Below, piece by piece: positions 21,214 through 64,000 of a DNA stretch of 64,000 nt (the first letter of the stretch is position 1; every line of letters starts with the position of its first letter). The position numbers and the translations under genes are program-made. Source of the stretch: Gordius sp. MW1 (lineage: Eukaryota > Nematomorpha > Gordioida > Gordea > Gordiidae); NCBI GenBank assembly GCA_964036665.1, contig OZ038526.1, positions 11,346,001-11,410,000 of the forward strand. Direction: 5' to 3'. Below the pieces are notes generated by a model. It saw only the letters and a program-made list of their open reading frames with translations, ran no database searches and was not told the DNA's origin.

Positions 21214-22782
21214 GTTCTTAAAATAGTCAAAAACGAAAAGGGTCAAACCTTATTCAAGCCGAAGGAAGTGAATGAATATTGCAAATGACAAGCATTCTTC
21301 CAAAAATTGAGCCAAATATAAATAGGGTCGAACTATTTCAGGAGGGTAAAGTTAGGACACAAATGAACAAGATGCAAAAAGGAAAAGCAAATCGCCCAGA
21401 TGGAATACCTATGGAAGCATTGCTCGGATGTCGTGAAGAAGGAGTCACAACCATGACTAATCTTCTTTACTAGATATTGGTAGAAGAGCGAATTCCTAAT
21501 CAATGGAGAGCAAGCACTATTATACCCTTATTTAAAAGCAAAGGAGACACTCAAGACTGTGGCAATTACAGAGGTATCAAGCTATCTTGCCACTCCTTGA
21601 AGCTTATGGAAAGGATCTTAGTAACAAGGCTGAAAACGAGGTGGAAATATCGGCTAATCAATTCGGATTTATGGCCGGCAAATCCACAATCGACCCAATC
21701 TTCGCACTAAGACAAATGATGGATAAGTATGGTGAAAAGAGGAAAGACCTACATATGGTCTTTATCGAGAGAAAGCTTATGACACGGTCCCCCGCTATTT
21801 AATATGGTGGTGCCTGAGAAAACATAATATCCCTGACACATATATACGGCTTATGAAATATATTTATGAAGCCTCAAATCTTGCGTTACGACGACAATTG
21901 GAGACTCCAAATATTTTCGGTTTAAAATTGGATTACATCAAGGATCTGCTTTAAGTCTCTTTTTACTTAAGATAATTATAGACACGATAACGAGGGACAT
22001 TCAAAAACCATCGCCATGATGTATGCTATATGCCGATGATATAGTACTATGCGAGGAAACAAGGGAGAAAGTATTCGAAGAAGCCGAAAAGTGGTCAAAG
22101 CGCTTAGCTGGATATGGTTTAAAGGTCAACGATCGAAAAACGGTATACATGGAAATGAACGGTATGGGCAGCCCATCGCTGGACATCTGAAGTACCCAAA
22201 AGTAGACAGGTTTACATACCTCGGCTCGATGCTACATCTAGAGGGAGGTTGCGCAACGGAAGTCAATGCCCGGATCTAAAAAGGATGGCTTAAATGGCGA
22301 TATCCGGTGTAATGTGCGACAAAAAATGCCAATATGGTTGAAGAGCAAAGCTTACAAATCCATTGTAAGACCGGTGTTACTCTATGGAAGTGAAACATGG
22401 GCATTAAACACCACGGAAGGAAAGCTATTACAAGCCACAGAGATGAGAATCGGTGGAGCTTGGGGTATACTAAGCTCGATCATCTGACGAATGACTTTGT
22501 CATGACAAAATGGGTATTCAACCTATGGCGGACATGATTAACAAAAATCGGCTAAGGTGGTATGGGCATATACTAAGAAGAGACACGAATGACGTAAATC
22601 GGGAAGTACTGGACATGGAGGTACCGGGCAAGAGAGGAAGAGGACGACCCCGCGTCACGTGGAAAGGGCAAGTCGATAATGTAAAGAAAACAAAAGAGAT
22701 TAGTCAAGATATGGCACTCATCCGGTCAAGATGGAAGAAACTCATCAAAACAAACCCCACGACTGTGGGACCAAATAACTGA
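21214..22782 (+). pseudogene. LINE reverse transcriptase and C-terminal domain
   Basis: Second part of the split LINE. QKGKANRPDGIPMEAL and PNQWRASTIIPLFKSKGD, then CGNYRGIKLSCHSLK, are the N-terminal RT blocks. QFGFMAGKSTIDPIF and an FIERK block follow. LYADDIVLCEE at about 22025-22055 holds the catalytic YADD. GSETWALNTTEGKLLQATEMR and RWYGHILRRD, then GRGRPRVTWKGQ, are the typical C-terminal end of the clade. A TAG at 21472 and several frame shifts inactivate it. Confidence 0.93.
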
Positions 22783-22792
22783 TAAAGAAGAA

Positions 22793-23181
22793 ATAATCTA
22801 TGCCCAACATCACAACTCTTCTTTACCTATTAGCTTTTATAAAAGAAATACTATGTCACAAAGATTAAATGGATTGGCCTTTTTTATAGCATTTTTATTT
22901 CAACATTAAAATTAGAAAAAGAAAGTCATTATAAAATAATTTATACTTTCTTTTTCCCAGCGATAATATCTCAAGAAATTCATCTGGAGTGGGAGCCGTT
23001 TTCCAACAAATTGCACAGCAATTAATAAGTGTCTTACTTAGTCAGTTACGTTGCACAACTATAAAATATAAACTTTAGATCTAAAATATTTTTTTTTGGG
23101 GGGGGGAACCCCCTTATTTACGCCACTGCCTTTTTTACATATATAAATGTACTTCTATGTTTGTTATTAATATTTATTATT
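22793..23181. other. Non-coding stretch with a G/C-run MITE fragment
   Basis: 23090-23130 carries a G-run followed by CCCCC and TTTACGCCACTGCC, a worn fragment of the CGTAGCCAGG MITE type. No coding signal. Confidence 0.5.
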
Positions 23182-23193
23182 ATACTAACATGG

Positions 23194-23240
23194 TAAAGAA
23201 GCCCCACAATTGTGGGCCAAACTTGATAATGAAGAAGAAG
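23194..23240 (+). mobile_element. 47 bp LINE 3'-end insertion with 12 bp TSD
   Basis: The insert consists only of the LINE 3' hairpin (GCCCCACAATTGTGGGCC), CAAACTTGATAAT and (GAA)n. It is bracketed by ATACTAACATGG at 23182-23193 and again at 23241-23252. It matches the 3' ends at 22755-22792 and 59708-59749. An extremely 5'-truncated retrotransposition product. Confidence 0.9.
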
Positions 23241-23963
23241 ATACTAACATGGAACAATTTAATCATAGATTATAAATTTAATACCAAATGTATCGAATTG
23301 CAACTAATATTATAGGATCATATGATGCCTAGCATTTAAACTTTTGTGAATCTCAATTTAGTTTCAACTTATGTTTAGGACCGATGCATTTGAACAACAT
23401 TATAACGTTTATGAAGAGATTGGAAGGTAACCTTTCGAATTATAACCAGATAAATATACTCGAAATGCAAATTATTTTAAATTTATAATACAATTTGCAT
23501 TAATTTATCATTTTGTTTAAACCTGGTTTCTTAATTTTCTTTTAAGATCACTACTAAAATACTTGTCTTACTGTGAATTTCTCCTTAAATTAACCCTTGA
23601 TTTAATGTTTATTAGTTTCTTTTAGCAAAACAAATAGTTTTTACACACCATTATAATAACAAACCAGAGCATAAACTTCTAATTTCTATAAAACCAGATA
23701 TACTTATTAAAAAAGTTAAAGCTGCTTTTTGTGCTTTTTAATGCTGATAATTTAACATATTATCAATAATTGGATTACATATATATTTAGTTTTAATCTA
23801 CAATCTTAGGTTGACTTTCTCTCTCATAATTTAAATTTTTGGCTGAACAAATTCAAACAATGTATGCAAGAAGCAGTGGCATGCCTCTATCAAATATTTT
23901 CTTTGACCAGAGTTGTCATGAGAAGTTGTAATGTGAAAATACAAGTTATGATATTAATTGTTT

Positions 23964-24135
23964 CATGGGCGTAGCCAGCATTGGAATTAGAGGGGGGCAA
24001 TAATGATTTAGGGAGAAGCAAAATGATCATTTTTTGAAATTTTAGTCATAATTTTAATAAATTTCATTGAATTTTTGGATTTAGAGGGGGGCAGCCGACC
24101 CTCCCTGTTCCCCCCCCCCCTTGGCTACGCCCATG
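23964..24135. mobile_element. CATGGGCGTAGCCA MITE
   Basis: Terminal repeats CATGGGCGTAGCCA and TGGCTACGCCCATG, a G-rich/C-rich interior, and flanks AATTGTTT and AATTGTGT that match at 7 of 8 positions. Confidence 0.9.
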
Positions 24136-25923
24136 AATTGTGTCATTACGTTGTGAGATGATCAGAAGTCAATTTTTAATTATATATTGCACAAGATTTA
24201 AAGGCAGAGTCAAAGAACGGCACCCCTCTCCCTTCCCCACACCTTTGTTTGTGTGTGTGCATGCTTGTCATAATGGATCTCCCACCTTGCGTTTATAGTG
24301 GATGAGTAAAGTAGAGAAAGGGAGGGAGGGAGTAATAACATTTCCCCTAATGACTTTATATCACCACCACCTCCTATCTTTGGAGCAAACGATGCGGCAA
24401 TCTCGGTTTTATTTCAATTGTATCGCCCCACGATTAACTACCCATCATTTTTCCTCGAATTTCATTGTTACACGAACAATTGATTAATAAACCGTTTTCG
24501 AACGTTTATTCATTTTTGATTAGTACATTTGGTCGGGCGCGATTATAAGATGTCTAACAAAAATTTTGAACGAAAATTACCCATTAGCTTTGGCCAAACA
24601 ATGATTGATTTTGTATCCCTATCCTATAAAAATGTTTTGTATTTCTCTAACAAACTATAATACAACGCAACCATAAAAAATCAAATTCATTTCTTCTTAG
24701 TCTTAATCACCTTCATACTGCCTAAAATAGTGGAATAAACAATATTTGAGTATATAATTGTGAGTTCTCGAAATTATATTATGACCTAAAATGTGCCACG
24801 GACTTTCTTCTCTTGTGAAACATATGCCCTTTAAATATGCTAGTTAATTTAAACTCCTAACTCTTATAAAATACTTAAAAATTTGAGCCTCCACCTCGCT
24901 TGAAATTTCTTTCTTGAAATCATACAATTTTTTATAGCTAATATTCTTTCGCTTTTCGAATTTTGAACTTTATGTCATAGGCTCCCGACAGCGAGCAGAG
25001 TCCTGCACTTGAAGCTTGATCGATTTGGGGGTGTGGAGTTGGATAAAAATTAATATATGGATCAGGTTTGGGTTAAATTTTTAAAATAATTTTAGGGTCG
25101 GGTTAGATTACAACTTTAAATTCATTTTCGTTTCATGTGGGGTTCAAGTTCTATTTAAATATAGTTTTCGGGTCAAGTTTGGGTAAACACTCTAACCCGT
25201 TAACACTTTATAATAGTTAAAATACAATTATCTATTATATATTACTCGAACTATTCCTAATTTAAAAGTTGATTTTAAAAAACTATACCTAATTTGACTC
25301 AAATTATTTCCCATTTTAAAGATAAACCTAAAAGCGTCCTTTGTAAAGACAACGATATTTTAGTAAGCTAGCAAACGCTAAAAACAAATTGTTGCATTGT
25401 ATAATTTCTTTTGATTTGATTTACATTTTCGTTTACAAATTTCCAACATTTTCGATGAAACTAGAACTGATATTTTTGTTCATTTTGAGCCCTTCGAGCC
25501 ATCATGTGTACACTTACGTTTAATTCAATTCTAGACCATTTTACCTTTTATCTCCTCATAACAAAACATCTTTATTTATGTAAAAATTGAGAAGATTCTA
25601 CAACCACATCATCGTAAATTTAAAAGGCTACTATTTTTTTCTTTAATGCTTTAGGGATTTTAACCTTAACCTTGTGTGCTCCAACGACCCCCCGAACTAA
25701 TTAAAAATTATTTGTAACCTATACATCGTTATCGTTCATCGTGTCACCTCGATTTTTTAGGCACTTTCGGACTTGAGATAATTTTAAACATTGCAACGAC
25801 TAAAAATACGCATTTTCTGTTTTTAAATTAATTTAAAGTGATCACATTATCTCCACTTGTTGTCAAATAAGTTTAAAACGCGAGATTTTGCGGATGTTTG
25901 ACAAAATATTTTGCGATTATAGG
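24136..25923. other. Non-coding stretch upstream of DAPK
   Basis: A worn repeat rich in GGGTCGGGTT/CGGGTCAAG lies at about 25055-25200, resembling subterminal arrays of the hAT families. The open frame at 24302-24487 has no recognisable domain. No DAPK first exon could be identified. Confidence 0.45.
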
Positions 25924-26060
25924 CATGGGCGTAGCCAGCAATGGAATTAGAGGGGGGGGCAATAATGATTAAATTTAGGGCAAAATGAATTTTATAAATT
26001 TTAGCCATAATTTTAAAAAATTTCAACACCTCTCTTCCCCCCCCCCTAGCTACGCCCATG
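25924..26060. mobile_element. CATGGGCGTAGCCA MITE
   Basis: Ends CATGGGCGTAGC and GCTACGCCCATG; flanks ATTATAGG and ACTATAGG match at 7 of 8 positions. The interior has one G-run and one C-run. Confidence 0.9.
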
Positions 26061-57391
<31,331 letters not shown>

Positions 57392-57846
57392 GAAGTCGTC
57401 GATAAAATCTGCACGCATTGTTTGAAAGTATACCATTGATGATTATAATTACTAATACCAACTCCATGACCTTTTTTAATAGTCTTCCCGATGTTTTTTA
57501 AACGGCCATAATATCCCATTGTATCACACAAAATATTTAAGAGTATGTTGAATGATCATTTTATTTATTTGTGACGATATTTTATTACTACAAACTTGCA
57601 AAACAAATGTATTTAACAAAATGCATTATATTAGGAACCATCATATTAATTGTTTCATATATATCAAATCTGTAAATGCAATTGTTTTATGATTTTTAAT
57701 CTATGATATCTCCATTATATAATAACGCTTTTTATATTCAGTGACGAAACCTATTAATACATGTTTTAAATTTTGTTAATCAATTCATTATTTATTTATC
57801 TATGATTTTTTTTTATAATAATATACTTTATTTTTGAATCATCTTA

Positions 57847-57852
57847 AATAAA
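57847..57852 (+). other. Candidate poly(A) signal of DAPK
   Basis: AATAAA, 456 bp past the stop codon, in AT-rich sequence. Chance occurrence cannot be excluded. Confidence 0.4.
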
Positions 57853-58206
57853 ATTAAATTTGATTATACATTATTATAAATATCAGGAAACATTCATATA
57901 TCGCGGTTGAATTGTATTTACAAATGGTAATTGCAATTTTCTGCCTCATAAAAAATGTATTGAGTTACAATTTATTAATAAAAATAATCTAAATGATTAA
58001 GATTTATTAAGGGCCAGGGATGGGGCATAAAGAATAATGATAAAACAAATTTTAAGACAAAAGAAAATAAAACATATGGTTTTTATCAACTCGGCTTTGG
58101 CTTACAATATTAAAATATTTAATTATAGCAATAATATAATCTGTAGAAAATGATATACAAATAAATGTTATCCTAAATTAAACTATTCTTATATTTGTGT
58201 TAAATA
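57853..58206. other. AT-rich DNA downstream of DAPK
   Basis: No coding signal or repeat family recognised. Confidence 0.5.
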
Positions 58207-58510
58207 ATGGTAATGTTGGATTGATAAAATGAGAGGGTGGAAATGGGTTTAGATATTTCGATCGTCCAGCAATCATTGTCAATAATTAAAAAAAATAAAA
58301 AAAATTACAAGTGAGGTGAATTACAAATAAGGAGGTAAATTATAAATGAACGAATGACGAGGTAAAATTAAAAAGAGGAGGTAAATTACAAATGAATAAG
58401 GTGTCAACAAGATTTAATTTAAACAAAAGGTAATAAAAACCAGTTCAGGGTGAATAATAGCGAGCACTGGTTGCAACAAGAGAGTTAACACTTATTGAAA
58501 TAGTGGGGTA
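58207..58510. mobile_element. Decayed copy of the 0.42 kb foldback element
   Basis: Shares GATTGATAAAATGAGAGGGT, GTTTAGATATTTCG and GGTGTCAACAAGATTTAATT with the left arm, and AGGGTGAATAATAGCGAGCA with the loop of 9403-9826. The right arm is missing, and AGGTAAATTA-type units are expanded inside. Confidence 0.8.
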
Positions 58511-58779
58511 AACAACTTTAAGATAAAGGATAAGGTAAAATACAAAAGGGGATTATAAAAATGAAGCAATAGCAATTATAAAATAGTATTAACAATGGTA
58601 ATTACAAAATAAGGCATAAGTAGTAAACAAGGTGGTTAAGAAACAATAAAGGAAAGAAAAAAGGCAATAGGGTGTGTATAATGGTAACAGGTAATTATAG
58701 AGGTAGGTGTGGGTGTATGTGCTTGTAATTTCTGAATTGTCCTGGTTGGTCATTGATTAGGGGCGTGAGGAGGTCGATT

Positions 58780-59749
58780 AGAATGGTGCCTGAGCAAACA
58801 AAATATCCCTGACGCATATATACTGCTTATGAAAAATATTTATGAAGACTCAAACTCTTGCGTTAGGACGATAGTTGGAGACTCTAAATCTTTTTTTGTT
58901 AAAATTGGATTACATCAAGGGTTTGCTTTAAGTCCCTTTTTAATTAATATAATTATAGACACGATAACGAGGGACATTCAAAAGGCATAGCCGTGGTGCA
59001 TGCTATATGCCGATGATATAGTACTATGCGAGGAAACAAGAGAGAAAGTATTCGAAGAAACCATAAAGTGGTCAAAGCGCTTAGCTGGATATGGTTTAAA
59101 GTTCAACGATCGAAAAACTGTATACATGGAAATGAACAGTACAAGCCCCATTGCTGGATGACCCTCTAAAGTACCCAAAGGTAGACAGGTTTACATATCT
59201 CGGCTCGATGCTACATCAAGAGGGAGGTTGCGCAACGGAAGTCAATGCCCGCATCCAAAAGGATGGCTTAAATGGCGAAGTATATCCAGTGTAATGTGCG
59301 ACAAGAAAATGCCAATAAAACTTACAAATCCATCGTAAGACCGATGTTACTCTATGGAAGTGAAACAAGGGCATTAAACACCACGGAGGGAAAGCTATTA
59401 CAAGCCACAGAGATGAGAATGATACAGTGGAGCTTTGGGTATACTAAGCTCGACCATATGACGAATGACTTTCTCATGACAAAAATGGGTATTCAACCTA
59501 TGGCGGACATGATTAACATCGGCTAAGGTAGTATGGGCATATACGAAGACGAGATACGAATGAAACGAAAGTACTGGACATGGAGGTACCGGGCAAGAGA
59601 GGAAGAGGACGACCCCGTGTCACGTGGAAAGGGCAAGTCGATAAAGTAATGAAAACAAAAGAGTTTAGTCTCACCCGGTCAAGATGGAAGAAACTCATCA
59701 AAACAAACCCCACCACTGTGGGACCAAATAACTGATAAAGAAGAAGAAG
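58780..59749 (+). pseudogene. LINE 3' half, same family as 18615-22792
   Basis: 5'-truncated: homology starts at ATGGTGCCTGAG. It carries LYADDIVLCEE near 59005, GSETRALNTTEGKLLQATEM near 59360 and GRGRPRVTWKGQ near 59600. It ends with the CCCAC/GTGGG hairpin (59709-59722) and a GATAAAGAAGAAGAAG tail. Frame shifts and missing codons make it inactive. Confidence 0.92.
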
Positions 59750-62330
59750 TTATATCTTGATTTATTCATTGACTTATTTTGGCAGGTACAACATAAGCTT
59801 TTTTATTTTTATTGTTGTCATTATAGCATTTTTGTTGAGCTTTGCCCATTGGTAGCTTTCTGTCCAAAGCTATGTTGAAATTGTTGGAATAGATGCATTG
59901 CAATTTTTTGTAGTTGGTAACATACTGACCACTTTTTATCCATATTCATCGCAACAATTTTAAAACGAGCAAGAAGAATTTGTTCACTTAATACAAGGAA
60001 GCTTTATAAGTAACTTGATACAAAATTTTCAAAATTATCAGGGATGATAGAATTCATGGCTTTTGCTTTAAAACATTTAGATATAATAAAATAATTGGAT
60101 TTGTTTTCTTCCATCTCTTATTACAAGGTTGGATATCAAATAATGGGATATTTGAGTATTCCCTCATCTTAATAATGTGTAGACACAGTAATAAAATTGC
60201 TAGTTGGAATTCACATGAGCATATAGTTGTTGTGATGTTAAAGAGCTGAACATCTAACAAAAAGTGATCTTCTGAAATTTTTGTTATAGAATAATCTCAT
60301 TTGATTTGCTCCAGCACAAGGTTGAAGGAATAATTAGTCAATAAATCACAAAAGCAAGATTCTGCACTCTCAGGTAAAAGACACTTGTGTGCCCTTAGAG
60401 TTTACTTCCATTACTCTTTAGTGATCTCTCTCGATGTCCAAGATTATAGCTTTGAGAATTCTATTGTGAGATTCTTGATTGTTGGTAAAATTTAAAGTTT
60501 AAGGTCGACCTCCTACATCAAACTTGTATAGAACAAGTGAATGAAAACTATTGTCTGATTTTATCTTAAATGAAACAAAAATCCCACATCCATTTCTTGG
60601 AGCTGAGCATTCTCAACCATGATTCAAAAATACATTTGATATTATGTGGATTGTAAAAATTAAAATTGGCAGATTTTAAAAAATGAAGTGCAAGGCGTTT
60701 ATTATTTGTAAACAATAACATACAAATTAACGAACGCGATGATTGCGCTCGGGAATGGAACGTTTAAGAAATGCGTTTTTACGATTTGTTATTTATCACT
60801 TTGAATCGAGAATACATAGCCTAGGCCTCGATTTAGCTAAGCTATTCTTGGAATCTGACGCATAATGTGGAAAACCGATAATAACGAAAGTACTTACAAA
60901 CAAGAGATATGATCTAAAATATCAAATTAAAAAGAGTTAATTTCATAATTAAATATATACAATATATATTGTGGTATTTAACTGTGGTGTTTCCCTTTAA
61001 ATATTATCGATTTTTGTTTATCCTCCCGCTTACATGTTACGCTTCTTTATATATTTAACTTTATCACACGCTTATGATAATATAAACAGTCATCGATGTT
61101 ACTTACTACCTTTCCCAGAAAAGGAATACATCAACACGCACACCGCTTGTGTTTATATATTTAATATTATCGATTGGCTTTTACCAGTGTGTTATATCGA
61201 TGTTACTCTCCCCCTCTTGCTATATTTAATATTACCGATTTTTATAAACACTCACTACTTTACCCTGTACGTTACCCAAAAAAGGAATTCTCACCAACAC
61301 ACGTATAATATATACCCTCACGCGATTATTAGATAATATATTATTATTCATATACATAATATTATTACTCATTAATTGATTACTTTTATGTGAGCGAAAG
61401 ATTATACACAAGATTGTTTTGTCCTCCCTTTTCGGGGGAGGACATAGATTTAAATAAAGACTTAAAATTAAATAAAAAACTTAGAATTGGGGCTTAACAA
61501 CCGAACAATTATAAATAGAACAACGGATAAATTAAATGAAAATTCTATCCCATTCCATCGGTATAGAATATATATAGTATATTATATATATAAATATGTG
61601 CTGTATATTACATACATTATAATATACCATAATTATATCGTTATTACATATATTTAAACCCATCTATATATTCCTAAGTATATAAACACTAAAGAAATAC
61701 ATTTACAATTATATAAGCACAATATATGATTATAATTTTAGATATACATATATAAAAATAAGAATATTAATGTTAGAGTATTATATTTAAATATACATTT
61801 ACATTAAGGATAGTTTAAAAGTACTATATTTATTTTTACATTTTTTATATAATAGCCATAGTGTATCGAAATACTATAAATATTTCTATTCATTATATAT
61901 ATTTACTTGTACATATAGGCACTATATATAATGCTATGCAAATTTATTTATGCTTATATATATATATACATAATTATAATCTTTTAAATATGTACAATGC
62001 ATATTTACTTATATATATGTAGGTACTCTATATATTATATGTATATATAGAACTTACTATCTATTAAATTAGTTTTTCATGTTTAGATTTTAAAGTTTTT
62101 GGGTCTCCCAAATACTATTGGGAGATGCATCATCCCAAATAAAGTCCCTCTCTTATAGCCCAGCTTTTTATTTATAAGTCAATAGACTTATTTATTATTA
62201 GAATTATTAAATCTAAGGCGATTTTTATCGACTACAAATATTTCGGCCCTCCCTTAAAAGGGAGGGATATTAACTTTAATAATAATTATATATAATGGTG
62301 CACGTATGCGTGAGTGCGTATCGATTGATA
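59750..62330. other. Gene-free AT-rich DNA with TA tracts and two small hairpins
   Basis: 61560-62060 is almost pure TA-rich tract. GGGTCTCCCAAATACTATTG followed by GGAGAT (62100-62127) and CCCTCCCTTAAAAGGGAGGG (62247-62266) are short perfect stems. No coding signal. Confidence 0.5.
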
Positions 62331-62348
62331 AAAATGGTGCACGTATGT

Positions 62349-62540
62349 GTGGGGGGGGGGGTTTAGGTTGAATACCACAGAAGTTTTTTCGAGATCGACC
62401 TCAATTGTGGTAAGGTGGTTAAGATGAAAGGGAAAAGTTAAAATCAAGTTAGGTAATTAAATTATCGTTATAAGTAGTAGGTCGGGGGGGGGGATTTAAA
62501 TCATCACTATTCGAAGTAGGACGGGGGGGGGGGGGGGGTT
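62349..62540 (+). repeat. Three long G-tracts
   Basis: G-runs at about 62351, 62484 and 62523, each followed by TTTA/ATTTA or TTTGAG, inside a diverged repeat of GGTTTAGG/GATTTAAAT context. Confidence 0.8.
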
Positions 62541-62577
62541 TGAGACACAACAATATTAAATAGGCAGAACTTACTGT

Positions 62578-63130
62578 TAGGTTTTTTTTAATTTCTAGAT
62601 TCTAAAATTTTTAAGGGGTCTCTCTTTTTAAGTAATAAAATAACATATAAGTATGTGAAAAATGATTGTTGCTTGACATAATTCGGCTTTTGCTTTTAAA
62701 ATCCTAAAAATTTTGATATAGATAGTTCTCTTCAAGTAATAAAACAGCATATAAGTTTGTGAAAAATGATTGTTGCTTGACATAATTAGGCTTTGGCTTT
62801 TAAAATCCTAAAAATTTTGATTTAGATAGTTCTCTTCAAGTAATAAAACAGCATATAAGTTTGTGAAAAATGATTGTTGCTTGACATAATTAGGTTTTTG
62901 CTTTTAAAATGCTAAATAATTTGATTTAGATAGTTCTCTTCAAGTAATAAAACAGCATATAAATAAGTTTGTGAAAAATGATTGTTGCTTGACATAATTA
63001 GGTTTTTGCCTTTAAAATGCTAAATATTTTGATTTAGATAGTTATCTTCAATTAATAAGTTTGACATAATTAAGTTTTTGTTTTTAAAATGCTCAAATTT
63101 TGATTTAGATAGATTTCTTCAATTAATAAA
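62578..63130 (+). repeat. Tandem repeat, period about 104 bp, five copies
   Basis: The unit contains AAAATGATTGTTGCTTGACA, TAATTAGGCTTTTGCTTTT and GATAGTTCTCTTCAAGTAAT. GCTTGACATAATT recurs at 62671, 62775, 62879 and 62987, and a truncated copy at 63061. Confidence 0.95.
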
Positions 63131-63419
63131 GCAACATATTTCAAACTTATTTGTGCATTTCATTTAAAAATCTTATATAATACGTACTTATTACATGTAT
63201 TACAATTTATTTATTAAAGTGTCTTTATATAGGTGTAAGTATATAAATCTATATTTATAATCATATAACTTGCTTATATAAGTGTAAATGTATATATTTT
63301 TAATGCTTATATACCTAAGAATATATACACGAGTATAAATATATATAATACCTTAATATAATTAAACAATTGAATATTATTTATGATCACGCATGTGGCA
63401 TAAGGCCAGATTCAAATGT

Positions 63420-63510
63420 TAGCATAAAATTATCCTCAACGCGTTTAGCCAAATTTAAATGTCATGTTAGTAGTTTTATTACCTTACCCATAAAATTATC
63501 CTCCACGCGT
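63420..63510 (+). repeat. Direct repeat of a CACGCGTTTA module, spacing 66 bp
   Basis: ATAAAATTATCCTCAACGCG at 63424 recurs as ATAAAATTATCCTCCACGCG at about 63490. Part of a non-coding open stretch. Confidence 0.8.
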
Positions 63511-63583
63511 TTATTAATAGATTTTAAAATCACGATGATTTCGCTATTTCTTAGTTTATTGTTATCTACGCCATCATTATGGG

Positions 63584-63660
63584 TGCGCTTATCATTATTG
63601 TTGCCACTGCGCTTATCATTATTGTTACCACTTCGCTTATCATTATTATTTGTGCTCTAT
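63584..63660 (+). repeat. 24 bp tandem repeat, three copies
   Basis: GCGCTTATCATTATTGTTGC-CACT repeated with small changes. The Leu/Ser-rich open frame over it is compositional. Confidence 0.9.
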
Positions 63661-64000
63661 CGTTATTTACGCCTAATCTGATTACCTCATCCCATCATTA
63701 TTATAGTTACTACTTAAAACGAATTGTCAGTAGAGATTGATCAGATATAATAATTTTTGAAGTTGAATAAATTTATGCGAAAGATGTAGTAGTACGAAAA
63801 ATAAAACTGATTGATATGCGCGGTAGTTCTAGAAAATAAATACATTTAGCTAGAGGTTTAAATAAATATTTTAAAGCGTATTTGCATTCATCAAATACGA
63901 AATTGGTGTCGGAAATCAGGAAAGAAAATGCATTCTTCAAATACGAAAACACATAAGGTGCTAAATGGTCAAAGCATTTAATTGGTTTTAGTATTTTGAT

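Larger units (their letters stand above)
18615..22792 (+). mobile_element. RTE/jockey-like LINE, decayed, split by a hAT MITE
   Basis: A non-LTR retrotransposon with an apurinic-type endonuclease, then reverse transcriptase, then a C-terminal domain, on the plus strand. The coding frame can be followed from about 18620 and is interrupted by a stop at 19261, further frame breaks, and the MITE at 19961-21213. The 3' end has a CCCAC/GTGGG hairpin (22755-22769) and a GATAAAGAAGAA tail. Excision of the MITE restores the frame through SRDVGVL-KIVKNEKG. Related copies are at 58780-59749 and the 47 bp 3' end at 23194. Confidence 0.93.

Noticed and set aside
24302-24487. Candidate first exon of DAPK
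   Set aside because: The peptide does not resemble the DAPK N-terminus, and no donor matching the phase of the exon at 29453 follows.
61034-61336. 100-codon hydrophobic open frame
   Set aside because: It is in AT/pyrimidine-rich DNA with no domain, no splice context and no similarity that I recognise.

Overview
The window is AT-rich, intron-rich animal nuclear DNA. It carries one recognisable host gene, on the plus strand, in a landscape dominated by transposon relics. The gene is a death-associated protein kinase (DAPK1-type). Its kinase, calmodulin-binding, ankyrin, ROC, COR and death-domain regions can all be read from 27 short exons between 29453 and 57391. GT/AG introns with compatible phase, one exon per ankyrin repeat, RTE-like LINEs and many hAT-type elements point to an invertebrate metazoan. 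I cannot place it more precisely.

Layout. 1-5430: a decayed hAT transposase gene split by a 630 bp non-autonomous hAT with a perfect 8 bp target duplication, then a second, nearly complete hAT element (3020-5426) with a BED/hATC-type transposase relic. 5430-13860: gene-free DNA holding a 1.8 kb foldback element (7340-9180), a 0.4 kb foldback element (9403-9826), tRNA-like SINE fragments, a (TTCCCC)n tract and two inverted copies of a 200 bp repeat at the outer ends. 14563-15872: a ~125 bp-period minisatellite interrupted by an inverted pair of LINE 3' ends. 16995-17743: a 749 bp MITE with a perfect TSD. 18615-22792: a decayed endonuclease/reverse-transcriptase LINE split by a 1253 bp hAT MITE. 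22793-29452: non-coding, with small MITEs and a 47 bp LINE 3'-end insertion. 29453-57391: the DAPK gene. Its introns hold a second LINE relic, several hAT MITEs, and a 1.15 kb element with subterminal TCTCG arrays. 57392-64000: a third LINE 3' half, a degenerate foldback copy, G-tracts, and 104 bp and 24 bp tandem repeats.

The visible DAPK exons join to about 1901 residues, against about 1430 in vertebrate DAPK1. The extra length lies in the kinase-to-calmodulin linker, around the last ankyrin repeats, in ROC and in COR. The first coding exon, upstream of the kinase glycine loop, was not found. The exon 17/18 junction is uncertain because a MITE sits in that short intron and an in-frame stop lies just upstream of the ROC reading frame.

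No novel enzymatic system is visible. The most interesting signals are architectural: several hAT families with 5-bp-period subterminal arrays, a conserved LINE 3' hairpin with (GAA)n tail seen alone in a 47 bp insertion, and foldback elements whose arms are built from a ~20 bp repeat.
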